Assembly: GCA_964035755.1 (NCBI GenBank) | Contig: CAXIVR010000001.1 | Coordinates: 344,969,804 to 345,033,803 of the forward strand | From: Teleogryllus oceanicus | Taxonomy: Eukaryota > Arthropoda > Insecta > Orthoptera > Gryllidae | DNA length: 64,000 nucleotides | Direction: 5' to 3' | Shown: positions 32,717 through 44,969 of the stretch, in pieces | How positions within the stretch are numbered: the stretch's first letter is position 1 | Layout: the number at the start of each line of letters is the position of its first letter | Position numbers and translations under genes: made by a program | The notes under the pieces: generated by a model | Seen by the model: only the letters and a program-made list of their open reading frames with translations | Databases searched by the model: none | Told to the model about the DNA's origin: nothing

Positions 32717-33512
32717 TGTAATGGAACAGTCGCCCATGTATGGCAGCGACGAATTAGAATAAATGTAAAATTATATTTTCAAACACCTGTTGAAGCGGTT
32801 AGCGGAGGCTCGCCGCAAGGGCGGCAGGAAGAGGTACATTTTCCGGTTACTTAGCGTCGTCGACGCCGGCGACCGGACCATCCCTTGTTTCGGAGTTCTG
32901 TGAAGGGGCGCGCCCGTGACGTCGATGGGATTTCCACCCTCCGCGCGGAGCGTTGGCGAGTTTTGCGAAGTCGTGACGTGAAACAAAAACCGATGAAGAC
33001 GCTACTTCAAAACATCAAACTGCCAAGTCGGTACCATCACGATTGGCCGCTCCGTGTCGCGTGATGTCCCAGGCCAATGAGTGCGAACGTCGCGTCGACG
33101 CGATCATGTGACCCATGGAGCCAGAGAGCTCCGATAACGGGAAGTTAAGGTCTTCTGTTTCGGAGCAGTGTAGCGTGACAGATGTCTTCTCTCTGAGCAG
33201 CTGCAGCGTGAAATTCCTCGATAAGCGCATATGCCTCACCGACTAGGCCGAGTCAGTCGAAGGCTCCTATAGACGGTAAAGACCGCGCCGCTTTATGCCG
33301 CTAAGTTAGGCCAAGCTTTTGGGCCACGCGTCGCACATCGCGAGCGTTCGGCTGATCCGCCGCTCAACCACGGACGGGCGATGACCTAAGGACAGGCAAC
33401 GGCCGTGACCAGACCGGGCCACCGCTCACGCCGCCGTCGCCGACGTCGCCCGGCGTCCATTCAGACGCCAGCAGCTCGCGCCGGTCGGGACCAGACCGAA
33501 CCGCCGCTATCT
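32717..33512 (-). mobile_element. solo LTR family L, truncated copy (minus orientation)
   Basis: The LTR 3' end is at 32717 (TGTAATGGAACAGTCGCCC on the plus strand). The body matches 39.5-40.7 kb and 57.6-58.8 kb: CCATACATGGGCGACTG, TTCAACAGGTGTTTGAAAAT, GACATCACGCGACACGGAGC and CTCCGCGCGGAGGGTGGAAA on the minus strand. It lacks the 5' part and stops about 33512, where a Helitron fragment begins. Confidence 0.75.
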
Positions 33513-33927
33513 CCAGCGTATGTGAAGTTCCCAACATTTTAAACACGTATTGGCCCATGACCAGGTGGCAATGCGATATCGGCGTCCAATGATACAAAAG
33601 AAAGAGCACAATTATACTGGCGGATGTTATTTCTAAAGTTTTTTGATGTGTCATGATCTCCTATAAACAACTTTGATTTCTTCTGGTGTATTGCTCGAAG
33701 ATATACTTATTTTCCCATTTAAGCGACAGAGTAAACTCGTTTGCAGAATTTCTCTCACACGCGAAGTACAAAGCAGAACAAAACTGACATTTCATAGTCA
33801 ACGATCCAGCAGAAAACGAAATGACCACACTAACACGACACTTACGCTGAATTTCTTTTTTCCTACGTCCAGTTAATGTACGTTTGCGTCTTTTGGGGCC
33901 CATGGGCAACGATTCAAAATTCGACAT
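33513..33927 (-). pseudogene. N-terminal fragment of a second Helitron
   Basis: Starts with an ATG at 33927: MSNFESLPMGPKRRKRTLTG, a basic leader, then MKCQFCSALYFACERNSANE FTL, matching the Cys-x2-Cys ALYFxxE zinc-like motif at Helitron N-termini. After frame changes it reads GDHDTSKNFRNNIRQYNCAL then SFVSLDADIALPPGHGP near 33555-33650, the conserved N-domain. The sequence breaks off at the truncated LTR. It differs from the 27.9-kb Helitron, so a second family is present. Confidence 0.65.
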
Positions 33928-34026
33928 AACCTGTGAACAACTTCACTACTTCAGTACAACCAAACACCATGCAATTATTACACAGAAACAAAACCTTGAC
34001 GAATTGTAAACAAATCTCAACAATCA

Positions 34027-34027
<1 letters not shown>

Positions 34028-34058
<31 letters not shown>

Positions 34059-34068
34059 TACTATTATT
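34028..34068. repeat. (TTA)n microsatellite
   Basis: About 13 TTA units with one interruption near its right end. Confidence 0.95.
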
Positions 34069-34589
34069 GAAAATGCTTCTATAACATTAATGAACTAATT
34101 AATACAGTAAAAATTAATTTCTCAATTTAGTTTGATACGTATCGGCCTTTACTGCTTCATTGAACAGCAACAGAACAATTAATCTGCGACGATAAATGGC
34201 ACACCTTACTCCAATCTTTTATTAATCCAATGGATGAATCACACCGCCTGTCTCGCGATAGCATTTCACTAACTGAAATATGATACTCTTGTTCGGCATA
34301 GACTGAGATGTCGATTTTGACGATTTAGAATGGTGTCGCTGAAATGCAGTGGAAGGAGCTGTCCCAGAAGCAGTGTTGCAAAACTGTCACTTTTCTCTCT
34401 GTGTCTTTTTGTCTCTCAGTGTCTCTCAGTATTTGCAGGGTTGCGTTGCAAGGCTATTATATCAACGAAAAATATTTCTTTGCTATTGCATAATTATTTG
34501 CATTTTATTTACAGCACTGGAGAAAATGGGAGATATCATCGAATAATTTACGAATTAAAAAAACTGTTTATTGCAGATCACATAAAAAT

Positions 34590-34800
34590 AATACTTTTAT
34601 TTATTTATTTTATTTATTTATTTTACGTCAAAAAACAGTTAAAAACTGTGTATGACGTGCTATGGGGAAAAGTGAATTGTGTGCACATTTTCAAAATTCT
34701 GTGATCCCTACACTAAGTCATATACTACTTAAATTTTGAATTTTTGAAAGGGAGAAAAAAACAAAAACTCCCAAGTAATAAAGTCCCATGTAATAATACA
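34590..34800 (-). mobile_element. short LINE 3' end (Jockey-like family)
   Basis: Matches the 3' end at 11735 and 61425: an A-rich tail read as TTTATTTATTTTATTTATTT, then TTTTACGTCAAAA, GTGCTATGGGGAAAAGTGAA and TTCTGTGATCCCTACACTAA. Strongly 5'-truncated; non-coding. Confidence 0.75.
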
Positions 34801-35454
34801 AATTCTAATTAAACGTAGATTCTATATCTTAGTCTGTATTATTAAATGTATATTGTCAGGCCAGGTATGAAGTATGTGTAACTTATTTAAGAAATATCTT
34901 TCTGTTTTCATAAACAATGCAACGTCGGTGGTAGGGGGGGTGCAGTATGTACTTGTTAACTAAAAATATTCTTGTTTTTCAAGGTTGATATCAATTTTTC
35001 CTTGAACAGATTTTATTAATACGCAAATACATTTTATCCTATTATTCAATATAATTCATATGTTTTTTCATACTGATTCATCTATGACAGTATAAATATA
35101 TTTAAGATCAAATCTACTGTCATATTTACAAGTTAAATATTTTATGGTAGTTGAATATATAGGGCATCGTCTTTTCAATGGATAGAAATCGTGAATTCCT
35201 TATCATTGTTTAACATTTACTGCACCATCATCTGAACAACCAGCACTTACTTTATGTAATATTTTACCATGAACAGTATAATCTCTCACAGATTCAGAGT
35301 TATTTATTTTATATCTAGACCACATATATCTTGTGATTTTTATTATATTGAATGTACGACGTGAAGGAATAAATGATATCCTGATGCTTAACTTCAATTT
35401 TTTAGTTGAATATATATTTTATCTCATTTTTTTAAAATGATGGGTCGCTTTATA
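34801..35454. other. AT-rich stretch, nothing recognised
   Basis: No motif, RNA gene or second copy found. Confidence 0.45.
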
Positions 35455-36300
35455 TAATTCACTTCTTTTTTACTTCCTCTTCTTACAAATTCTTCGTAAG
35501 AAGAGAAAGCAATGTAATCGTGCGGCGCAAAACGGCAACTTTTTGCCAAAAAACTTTAATAGCTGGGCTCTGGTAAAATGTGGGTAAACCCTGTTCTTAA
35601 ATTCAGAAAAAAATTCTCTAACTCGTGTTTTAGTCAAAATCCATGGTTTGTTGCTTCGTGTGTCTGTCTGTCTCTTGTCAAAGCTAGCTCCTAAACAGCT
35701 CAGTAGATTTTCTTCTTCAAAATTAATATTCCATAACCGTTCTTGCTGTTGTCACGGCTCCTGGAATTTGAAACCGATATTTTAATTCTGGGAATACTGA
35801 TACGAAGTCGGTTGATTACATCGAAAATTTTCAAAAAAATGGCTCTAAATTTTTTGATTAAATTTTGTTGTTGAATAGTGCAAAGGATGTTGAACAAAAT
35901 AAGGAAGAAACCATTTTCGCTGATATCCCCGGTTTTTCGAAGTGTGCAAAAAACAAATTCCAAATTACAAAGTGGTTTTTTCCTGAGAAAATAATTTCAG
36001 ATAGATAGAGATTTTTGCCTCAGACAAAGTCTCTTGTACAAAATTAGATCTTTATGAAAAGGTCATGTACGATTTTTTCAAAAAAATGAGTAGTTTGTGC
36101 GTAATATGCGTGTGAAATATATGGAAATGTTTTTCTCAAAACAAGAACCAATATTTTTCTTTAAATTTTCTCCGCATATGTAAGAAGGGACGGTAAACAA
36201 TATGGTAATATTATTTACTAGTTTATTACTAGTAGTGCTGCAGAATGACACAGATTTTCTGGCGGTTGTTATTTTTCGAATCTCTTTAATATTGACCAAC
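35455..36300 (+). repeat. dispersed AT-rich repeat (family D), copy 2
   Basis: Contains AATCGTGCGGCGCAAAACGG, TAATAGCTGGGCTCTGGTAA, GTCTGTCTGTC, an AAAAAATGGCTC block with TTGAATAGTGCAAAGGAT, and the GTCATGTACGATTTTTTC stretch, in the same order as 59.76-60.42 kb. It has no reading frame of note. Confidence 0.6.
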
Positions 36301-36474
36301 TTCTGGATGATCTTGATTTCTTTCCAGCGGACATCCGTTGCGCCGGAATGACATTATTTCACATTTTCTCAATTTTTCCGTGCCTAATGCTGAAGTCAAA
36401 CACTATGCGATTATGTGTGAACTGAAACAACTATGCGATTATGCAGAAGTGCCAATTGCCTGTGTGTCCCTAGT

Positions 36475-36650
36475 GGCCGACCTAGCTAGAAGTCGGGTAC
36501 GAACTCTGCGTTTCAGAGGGATAAGCTGCTGGTTTGACTCCCTCTTACGGATAATTATTTGTCACAATTATCTGATGCCACATAAACCGATTGAGAATTC
36601 CAGAAACTTTATTGAAAAACATTTGAAGCAATTCTAATTATTATTCTTAT
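36475..36650 (+). mobile_element. tRNA-like SINE, family 2, copy a
   Basis: GTGGCCGACCTAGCTAGAAG is the A-box region and GGTTTGACTCCC the B-box. TTTGTCACAATTATCTGATG and ATTGAGAATTCCAGAAACTT then TTATTG follow as the tail. A related copy is at 37100. Confidence 0.5.
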
Positions 36651-36694
36651 TCCTATTATTCCTAATTTAAATTATTATTCTTATTCCTATTATT

Positions 36695-36860
36695 ACGTTT
36701 TACTTCCTCGCTTTACGAATTTTTAGTAAGAAGGGAAAATTATGTAATCGTGCGGCGGAAAACGGGGAATTTTCGCTAGAAACTCTTATAGCTAGGCTCT
36801 GGTAACGAAAAAGTGAATAAATTCTGTTTTTTAAATTTAGAAACGATTACTAGTGCAATT
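36695..36860 (+). repeat. dispersed AT-rich repeat (family D), short copy 3
   Basis: TAATCGTGCGGCGGAAAACG, CTTATAGCTAGGCTCTGGTA and ACGAAAAAGTGAATAAATTC correspond to 59.8-59.88 kb. Confidence 0.6.
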
Positions 36861-37037
36861 GAATGGCACTGACTTTCTCGCACTTGTTAGGTATCTAAAA
36901 TCCTTAGTCTCAAGTAGCTTTTGGACTATGCCTTATCTCACCCCTCACTTTTGCCCCCCAAAGTACATTTTCTCTTTTTGCCTAATTTTTTGGCAGCGAA
37001 ATGCTACCCCCATTTACTTATTATTAATATAATTTTA

Positions 37038-37052
37038 TTATCATCATCATCA

Positions 37053-37084
<32 letters not shown>

Positions 37085-37100
37085 TATTATTATTATTATA
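37038..37100. repeat. (ATC)n/(ATT)n microsatellite
   Basis: Short ATC run passing into ATT units with one slip near 37082. Confidence 0.95.
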
Positions 37101-37290
37101 GATGGCCTACCGAGATGGCCGTGGTGGGTAATTGGCATGTACGGAGTCATGTCTTCGGAAGCAAGATTCGCTGGTTCGCCCATCCGTTTGGGGATTATAT
37201 TTTGTCACAATTAAATGTTGCTGTAACAATAATTGAGAATTTGAGAAACTTTATTGTATGTCACATCAAATTAATTGTCTTTCTGTACAT
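37101..37290 (+). mobile_element. tRNA-like SINE, family 2, copy b
   Basis: GATGGCCGTGGTGGGTAATT is the head, with B-box-like GCTGGTTCGCCCATCC near 37170. The shared tail follows: TTTTGTCACAATTAAA and AATTGAGAATTTGAGAAACT. An (ATT)n array precedes it. Confidence 0.5.
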
Positions 37291-37392
37291 CTGTAGGTAC
37301 CAATTTAAATAAACTAATAAATCTATCAACATGCAATTGAAATACAATATATACACTACCCATGGGACCGATTTATAAATCCTCAACAGCTG

Positions 37393-37975
37393 ACCGGGAG
37401 AGATGGCCCAAGGTATCAAATAATGTCATTCAAATGTCACTGACTAGAAGGTGCTATGTTCGGCTCATGACGTTGGCAGTATATTCGACACTAGTCTGAT
37501 AGCTAGGCAAAGCCCAGTTGCTGTGGGGAAAAGAATTCTACCTGCCGGCTGCTTTGATTCGTTACTTTCTGTGTTATTTTCGGATCAACACCTGACGAAT
37601 CCCGGGGGAGAACCCTAGCAAACGGACCGCGTGCGATCTTTTCTTCCCATGCTTTGTCTTATCTACCGTTTATTTGCACTCACTTACATGCACCACACAA
37701 TCACATCATGCTCGGAGACCGGTCGGGAGCTTGCAGTTTGTCTCGTTTGAGAGCATACCCTCTTGTGGGAGGGACCTGTTTGGGGAACAACCCGCAAGCC
37801 AAAGGTAAGTCGGCGTTTTATTTAATCATTCAGGACGTAAAAATCACAGCTACCTCCCGTGCAAAAACATGTACTATATGTTCAATGAGTAACATGTACT
37901 ATATGTTCAATGAGTAACATGTACTATATGTCTAATGAGCTTAGGCGTTGGCCCGCCCGGAATCACTATCAATAA
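37393..37975 (+). mobile_element. SINE family 1, copy c (diverged)
   Basis: Head GGGAGAGATGGCCCAAGG. The body includes CCGGCTGCTTTGATTCGT, AACGGACCGCGTGCGATC and GGAGACCGGTCGGGAGCTTG, and the end is AATCACTATCAATAAACC. It carries the three-fold 25-bp duplication at 37868-37942. Confidence 0.65.
37868..37942. repeat. 25-bp unit repeated three times
   Basis: CATGTACTATATGTTCAATG AGTAA twice exactly, then a third unit with four differences. It is inside the SINE where other copies have CACTATACTTACGGAACAC once. Confidence 0.9.
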
Positions 37976-38470
37976 ACCTAACAGCTGTCAGTCTGTCTGT
38001 GAGCAACTGTATCTCGTAAACCATTGAGCCGATTTTCTCAAAAATTTATATTTACTACTTGAGCAGAACGGACTTTACTGCTTTGGGAGTTATAACTATA
38101 TTGATTGTAAATGTTTTTTTTTTACGAAACAAGCATTTAATTTTTGATGCCTCTGCGCGAGACCAATTCAGAGAACTCTTGTGTGGAGAGATGGTACGAG
38201 TGCCCACAAGTTAACTCTCAAGAACTGAGATCTGGTCTTGAAGCGGAAAACAAATTGGCGGTTAGGATCACGTTTGCTGGTTTTGTATAGTGTAAAATTG
38301 CGGGAATTTACAACAAATACGAGAAAGTATGTGCTTTGCCAGCACGACTAGTTTGAAAAATTAAACAAATCTAATTTTTTTGTAATATCTCTCACGCCGT
38401 TAATATGCACATTTTCATCGATGTGAATATATTATTACTTTTGTTTGTGGACGTTCATCAAATGACAACC
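37976..38470. repeat. partial family D repeat and unassigned sequence
   Basis: GTCTGTCTGTGAGCAACTG, then AAACCATTGAGCCGATTTTC with TCAAAAAT, resembles family D near 59.94-59.99 kb. The rest is not recognised. Confidence 0.4.
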
Positions 38471-38473
38471 AGA

Positions 38474-39030
38474 AGCGGTGGCTCCGTGCATCTGCTGATG
38501 TTACTGCAGCGCATCTGACCGGGAGGTTCTAGGTTCGAGCCTCGACTGCGACAGGACTTTCGACACTAGCTCTACAGCTAGGTCGAATTCAGTCGCTGTC
38601 ATGAGAAGAATTCTAGCGGCCGGCTGCTCTGATCGTAGTTTTCCGAGGTATCTCCGATCTACACCAGACGAATGACGCAGTACGCCAACAAACGGGCCAC
38701 GGACCACGCGTGATCTTTCCTTCCTTTTCGTGTTCCTATTATCACCCTTTACTCACACATTTACACTAACATGCACTACACTACCACACATGCCAGGAGA
38801 CTACTGGAGGACTTAGAACTTGTCGCGACAGGGGTGGTGCCCCGGTGGTGGGAGATACCTTGTAAGGGAAAACCCGGTTAGCCGATGGTAGGTCGCGGCC
38901 GGATTTGGCCATTCAACGGGAGACGATCACCAGCACCTCCCAAGCAAAAACACGCACTATACTTACGGAACACATGACCATAGTAGTTGACGCGTCCAGA
39001 ATCACTAACAATCAATCGATCAATCAAGTG
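38474..39030 (+). mobile_element. SINE family 1, copy d (best full-length copy)
   Basis: Head GTGGCTCCGTGCATCTGC, B box GGTTCGAGCCT at 38532-38542, complete body, and a tail of AATCAATCGATCAATCAA. At about 560 bp it defines the family length. Pol III promoter elements are internal. Confidence 0.8.
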
Positions 39031-39294
39031 AAAACCTAATGTATACCTTTGAAGAAGAGCTTCAAATTTCGAATTTACAGTAATGCTTGCTTTCTTAATT
39101 CCGGTGTGCCCGCAACATATTTTACACAGTTTGTATATGTCACTCAATTGACTTGTTGATGAATCTTAAACTGCAGAATTCATGTCTGAATAGTTATGAT
39201 GAGAAAAGTAAAAATTGACAGAGTACACGAAAAATCATTAAAGCTCACATTATCCTATTTAATAATATTAAGTACAATTTCCACAAATTATTTC

Positions 39295-39347
39295 GAGATG
39301 TTCTAAAATATTTGAATATATATGATATTCAATATTTAGAACATCTC
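39295..39347. repeat. 24-bp inverted repeat
   Basis: GAGATGTTCTAAAATATTTG AATAT pairs with ATATTCAATATTTAGAACAT CTC after a short AT loop, with one gap. A third partial copy (GAATGTTCTAAAATATTTGA) is at 39432-39451. Confidence 0.85.
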
Positions 39348-39352
39348 AAATA

Positions 39353-39426
<74 letters not shown>

Positions 39427-39448
39427 ATTTCGAATGTTCTAAAATATT

Positions 39449-39501
<53 letters not shown>
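39353..39501. repeat. palindromic compound array (CA)n(TA)n(TG)n then (AT)n
   Basis: (AC)n 39353-39366, (TA)n to about 39405, (GT)n to 39427, then 24 unique bases and (AT)n 39450-39501. The first three form a self-complementary hairpin. Confidence 0.95.
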
Positions 39502-39504
<3 letters not shown>

Positions 39505-40668
39505 ACACCTGCCACCGTGGGTGCTCTCAGAGTGACCTCAATTTACCTTCTCCTGGCGCTGCAGATGGATAAAGCTTGCCCGGCTACACCCATAAAAGAC
39601 CCTGAAAGACTAAACGGGGCTCACGCGGGCTCGGCCCTCCCCCCCCTACAGCCAGTGCCGGCCGAGGTGGCGCTCGGCGGCTCGGCCGGGTTCTCTCCAG
39701 GTAGGCCGGAACGGAGTGATGCCGGCAGTTCAGGCGGCGCCTCGGGCCGTCCACCCGAAGCGACAGCGCGGGGTGGCGCTGAAGAGAGCGGCGGTTCGGT
39801 CTGGTCACCGATCGGCGCGGGGTGGTGGCGTCTGAACAGGCGCCAGGCGATGTCGGCGGCGGCGGCGGTGCGAGCGGCGGCCCGGTCTGGTCACGGCCGT
39901 TGCCTGTCCTTCGGTCGTCGCCCGTCCGTGGCTGAGCGGCGGATCAGTTGAATGCTCGAGATATGCGACGCGTGGCCCAAAAACTTGGCCTAGCTTAGCG
40001 GCATACAGCGGCGCGATGAAGGCGGCTCGGTTTCTACCACCTATAGGAGCCTCGACTTACAACGGCCCTAGTCGGTGAGGCCTATGCGCTTACCCGAGGC
40101 AGTTCTCTCGACTGCTCGCCTACGCTGTTGAGGACAGAAGACGTCTGCCGCTACCACTGCTCTACACAGAAGATGTCTGTTCGCTCCGTTCGATACAGAA
40201 GACGTCTGTTCGCTACCGCTGCTCTCAACAGAAGAACTTCACTTCCCGTTTTCGGAGCTCTCTAGCTCCATGAGGTCACATGACCGCGTCCACGCGACGT
40301 TCGCATTCATTGGCCTGCGACATCACGCGACACGGAGCGGCCAATCGTGGTGGCACCGACTTGGCAGTTTGGAGTTTCGAAATAGAATCTTTAACGGAAT
40401 TCGTTTCACGTCACGAATTCGCCGAATTCGCCAACGCTCTGCGCGGAGGGTGGAAATCCCACCGACGTCACGTGCGGGCCCCTTCACCAGACTCCGAGAC
40501 AAAGCAGAGCTCCGGTTGCCTGCGTCGGCGACGCCTAGTAACGAGAAAATGTACCTGTTCCTGCCGCTCTTGCGGCGAGCGTCCGCTACGCGCTTCAACA
40601 GGCGTTTGAAAATATAATTTCATATTAATTTTAATTCGTCGCTGCCATACATGGGCGACTGTCCCATT

Positions 40669-40671
<3 letters not shown>
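39502..40671 (+). mobile_element. solo LTR family L, copy lacking its first ~30 bases
   Basis: Matches the complete copy at 57567-58845, from its GGTGCTC(C/T)CAG region to the exact end CATGGGCGACTGTCCCATTA CA. The terminal TGTAAC of the complete copy is absent and the body joins the (AT)n array directly. It contains a three-fold duplicated ACAGAAGACGTCTG region near 40135-40215. No internal retroelement genes flank it. Open frames in it (for example 40270-40617) are not conserved between copies and are not genes. Confidence 0.75.

Positions 40672-40723
<52 letters not shown>
40672..40723. repeat. (TA)n microsatellite at the LTR end
   Basis: Begins immediately after the LTR terminal CA and ends in ATTGTAATG, which is inverse to the LTR end CATTACAAT, forming a palindromic frame around the array. 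Confidence 0.95.
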
Positions 40724-40724
<1 letters not shown>

Positions 40725-40726
<2 letters not shown>

Positions 40727-43700
40727 AATGATCCCGTCATTCAAAAAAATTATATTTTAATATTTATATTAAAAATTGTAAATATTTTTAGTGTTGGTGC
40801 TATGGGAGGAGAGCGCCGTCAAGTGTTTTTGAAGCATGACGAGCGGCGAGAAATATCTTTTAGAAATTTATAGAATATTTGTGTACGGGTAAAAAAAACA
40901 TAAAAATATGGACATTTCGGAAAATATACGAATTTTTAAAACATTTAGTTGTGTTTAATTAGTAGAGGAGAATTGAAAATGGAAAGAATAAACCGCGTAA
41001 GGAGAACCGTCGACTGTTTTTTTTGAAAGGAAGCGCTTCGAAAAACTTCGAGGGTGATCAGAGGATGATTAGCCGTCGTAGGGCACGGGCGGAGACGCGT
41101 GGTAGGCGCGGTGAATTCTAATATGCAGTTTTGTCAGAGGCATAGTGCTAAGTTATTCGTGAAGAAAATGGATGGAATTGGAATGTGTGGTCGCAAGAAG
41201 GTTTGTGGAAATTAATGGGGCCGTAAGTGTACAGCAGCAGCTACTCAAAAAAGGAAGTGATAAAACTTTTTGACATATTTTTGTTTGTGTAGCAAGACCA
41301 AATTTAAAATAAATTGTAGTACAAAAATTGTGAAATTGTGGTTGGGAGCAACGCTAAATGGATCCAATAACGAGCAATAGTATAGTAAATTTCGTAAGGT
41401 GCACTAATAATAAATTAATGAAAATAAATCAAAATATTTAGTATTAATTAGCAGTGTCATTAACTTAGAAAAATATTTGTGATTGTTGTGTTTTTCTTTG
41501 GCTAAAGTAATCATTTAATAATAACAGGGAAATAGACGCAGTTGTCATTATTCAACTATTGAAACGAATTTCAGATTTTTATTTTTAATTAATAAGAATT
41601 AGTCCCTACAACAATAAGATTGTTTTTTATGGTTTTTTCCTTATGAGCCCGTTCTGGTTATAAATTCGTTGATGTGGCTTCGTATTATTACGACGAGCTA
41701 GTAAAACAGGATATTGGTATCCACAATCCTGGGTGAAATTGATGGAAATATTGCTATTGTGATAGGGGATAAGGATAATAGGAACCATGACAATAATCAA
41801 AAAATATTTATCTTTTTTCTATTTTGCAAGGTTCCCATTTTTCATTTACCTATAGACGTCCCCTGCATATCTTCTTTCTCTTTGGTAAGAAGTTGTGACA
41901 GTCGATTGTAGATAAGGCAAACCATTTATTTTTTTGAATAGGCACTTGTCAAAGACACGAGTAAAAATAATGTCATGTTATGTACCGCTCATGCCGAGAG
42001 CTCACAGAGCTCACATTGAACTAGCGCTATAGTACCAAACGTATATGATAGATGTGGCGCAGCGCAGCGATCAAGTTAGAACATGCTCAGGGGAAATGAT
42101 TCAGCGAAAGGATAAACATAAAAGTACAGGCGATCTCAGAAAAATACAATGAAGGAATACATGAAATATCAGACGATTGATGCACCGCAATAACTCAAGG
42201 AAAAAAATTACCGTGGCTTGGATCTCACAGATTACTGCGAGCCCGCCTGGCATAAAAACTGTTTTAAATTTTTCAATGAAAATTGCCATTTAGGACAAGA
42301 TTTTACTTTTCTTCAATATTCTTACAGTGTTTTTTTGTTATACTATTATGAAACCGAAAACTTAAGAGAATAAAAAAATGTTCTTTGGACTGCGATAGAC
42401 AGCAGCTGGAAAGAAAATGGGATAAGACCGTAAAGATAGTCCTCACCAAGGAAATTAGAAAACTTTACTACGAGAAAGTCTGTATTATTCTGTAGCATCA
42501 GAATTTAGAACACATTTTGGATAAGGCTAACATTTCTATCTTTATGTTGTAGTTTTAAAATGTCAACGTTTTGCAATTTTCGGAAATACATTTTGCCGTA
42601 TACGGGATCAACAACACTATTTTACCATTCTTTGATAAAAACCATACAAAGATAAAATTTAAAGAAAAAAATTTGAGATTTATTTTAGAATTTCTTTTTT
42701 AAAGATTGCCTGTATTTCACTCAAAATTACCCAAAAAACCTGTCTTTAAATTACCATAAACCATTTTCAGAAACCTGTCTTTAAATTACATATTTCATTA
42801 AAGAAAAATCTCAATCTTCAAATTTGAAGGAGTTGAAGAAAAGCGAAAAAATTGTACTTCTACAATTTTCCAAAATTTTAAGGATTTTAATGAAAACAAG
42901 ACCTGGGTCTTTCCCTTAAGCCTTCTTTACACTATCCGAGGACAAAGTTTAATCCAAGAATTTGGTATAATTTTTTGAGAAAAAAATTTGAAAATGTTTT
43001 CTTGGCTTCATGTTAAGTACCATCAGAATGTCCATTTGCCACCCTGAAAGTAGTTTCGTTCGAAAGAGTTTACATTGTTCGCAAAATATTAAAATTGGAG
43101 AAAAACCGCTGAACGAACGGACGAACAACAGACGAACGGACAGACAGACGTTTTGTTGGTAATCTATTTTTTCCGTATCAATGACTCACAGAACATGAGT
43201 TCTGATTTCACAAGGAGTTAAAGGATGTTATTTACTATATATACGTACGTACGAAGGAAGGATACGTGTTTTCCACAATGTAGAAACTATTATGTATCAA
43301 TGAATATTTTCCGAATAAACTTTTTATACGAGAAACCTATTTTTAGTCCTTATCTCTAGTTAAATAGTGAAAGATCTAGTTTTTGTTTCAAGAAATGTTT
43401 TGAAATACATCCTTAATTACTGTTTAAACCTACGTTACAAAACATGCGTTCTGGTGATATTTAAGCATAGTGTTGTTGGCTTTACATTGCGACATAGAAA
43501 AAGGGCGTTGCGTGGATCATTATGAAGGAAGCTATTAAACACAGGAACTGAGTCATTAAATCGAAGAGAACAATCCTCCGATTACATCTTGATGCGTGCT
43601 GGGTATGGAAGTATTTCGAAGCAAGATACTTTGTTAAACAAGATTAAGGCAGCCATTAGCTTTTCAGAGTTTGACGTTTTTCGGCCTTTCATTATGCTCA

Positions 43701-44450
43701 AAATGTAAAAAAAGAAGAATATAAATTTTCATATCCACTGAATAATGCAATCCAATGCCATGGAACTCTAAATTTTATACCTCAAAATGCGGTAAGAATG
43801 TTTTTGGTAAAATTTGTTTGCCAACATGAGTAAAGTATTATAACGATTTTATGCATATAAAAGAAACAGTCGAAAATGCATATTAAGAAACATTCGAAAT
43901 ATTGATAATTTCTACACCTTTCTGGTCGTCACAATAGTTGTTCACCGCAACAGACAGTATGCAAGGAACAGGAAACAGTAATGCTTCTTACTGTTTTATT
44001 CGTGATAAAAATTTGTTGATATGCGAGATAGAAAAAGGTCAACCAAATGTAAGTAATAAACATTAAAATATTGTATTTTATTTTTTAATTACCGAAGTAA
44101 ATATTCACAAATTGTGTTTATTAAAAAATATATAAGTTATAAAATGATCATGTATTTCTATAAACATATTTTTACAGGGAGGAGTCAAATTTTTTTTTAA
44201 TATTGGTGGCAAAAAGAGATCGATGTCAGACTTGAACTATATCTCGGATTTGGCTAGAATTTGTTCAGACCTTTTATGAATAAAATTAACGAACGATTTT
44301 CTAAAGACTGCCGATGTTAACGTCTTCATTACTTAAATTTCGCTTCTGATTAACTCACGTTTTGTGTTACATTGAGTGTATCGTTGATATAATTTAATTT
44401 GATTTTAATTTTTATAAACACCTCTTCCTATTTGAGGATAAAATGGTTTA
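40725..44450. other. Long AT-rich stretch without recognised genes
   Basis: 3.7 kb, mainly AT-rich. I see only short open frames without motifs (41714-41911, 42101-42289). A segment at 43080-43145 with GAACGAACGGACGAAC and GGACAGACAGACG resembles common insect dispersed repeats. No RNA gene recognised. Confidence 0.45.
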
Positions 44451-44969
44451 ATGACACATGGAATTTTAAGTAATGATGATTTTGTGCTTCCAATATTATT
44501 GTTTTCTTATATTTTCTTTAAAACATTAATCATAGTTACACAATATGCATTCGCATATTTCAGCTGCTCACATCGCTTCAAACTGGCTGTGAGCGTATTG
44601 AAAAAAAATCAAAACATTTGGAGTAATTTTGTATTAACACTATTAAGCTCTCTACTTTCCTTCAATTCCACTATACGTCAAAAATCTCACAGCTGCAATA
44701 ACTCGTTCTTTACTGTCCTCCTATTTCCATCCAAAGTAACTCTTGCAGCATTATATGTACTAGATAATAATTACACCCTGTGCACGACATATACATCTTT
44801 CTACTCATTCGAGTGTTATTTGTTTCCAGATATCACTGCATCAGACACAGAATTCCGCTGATTTCTGACAATATCAGGGCCCTCACATTGTTAGAAGAGA
44901 CATGATCAAATTAATATTCCTTTTAATTTTATTAATTCTACATGGCATGCACACAAATTCAAGAATTTT
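44451..44969 (+). other. possible upstream remnant of the receptor gene
   Basis: An open frame at 44451-44861 is in the same reading frame as the receptor segment starting at 44970, separated by TGA at 44859 and TAG about 30 bases later. It contains hydrophobic stretches but no recognisable amino-terminal domain. It could be a decayed N-terminus or chance. Confidence 0.25.

Noticed and set aside
36921..37214. 97-codon Leu/Ile-rich frame as a membrane protein
   Set aside because: The hydrophobic run is the (ATT)n microsatellite translated.
40270..40617. Open frames of 115, 109 and 91 codons near the LTR 3' part
   Set aside because: They lie inside an LTR, on both strands, and are not kept open in the other two LTR copies.
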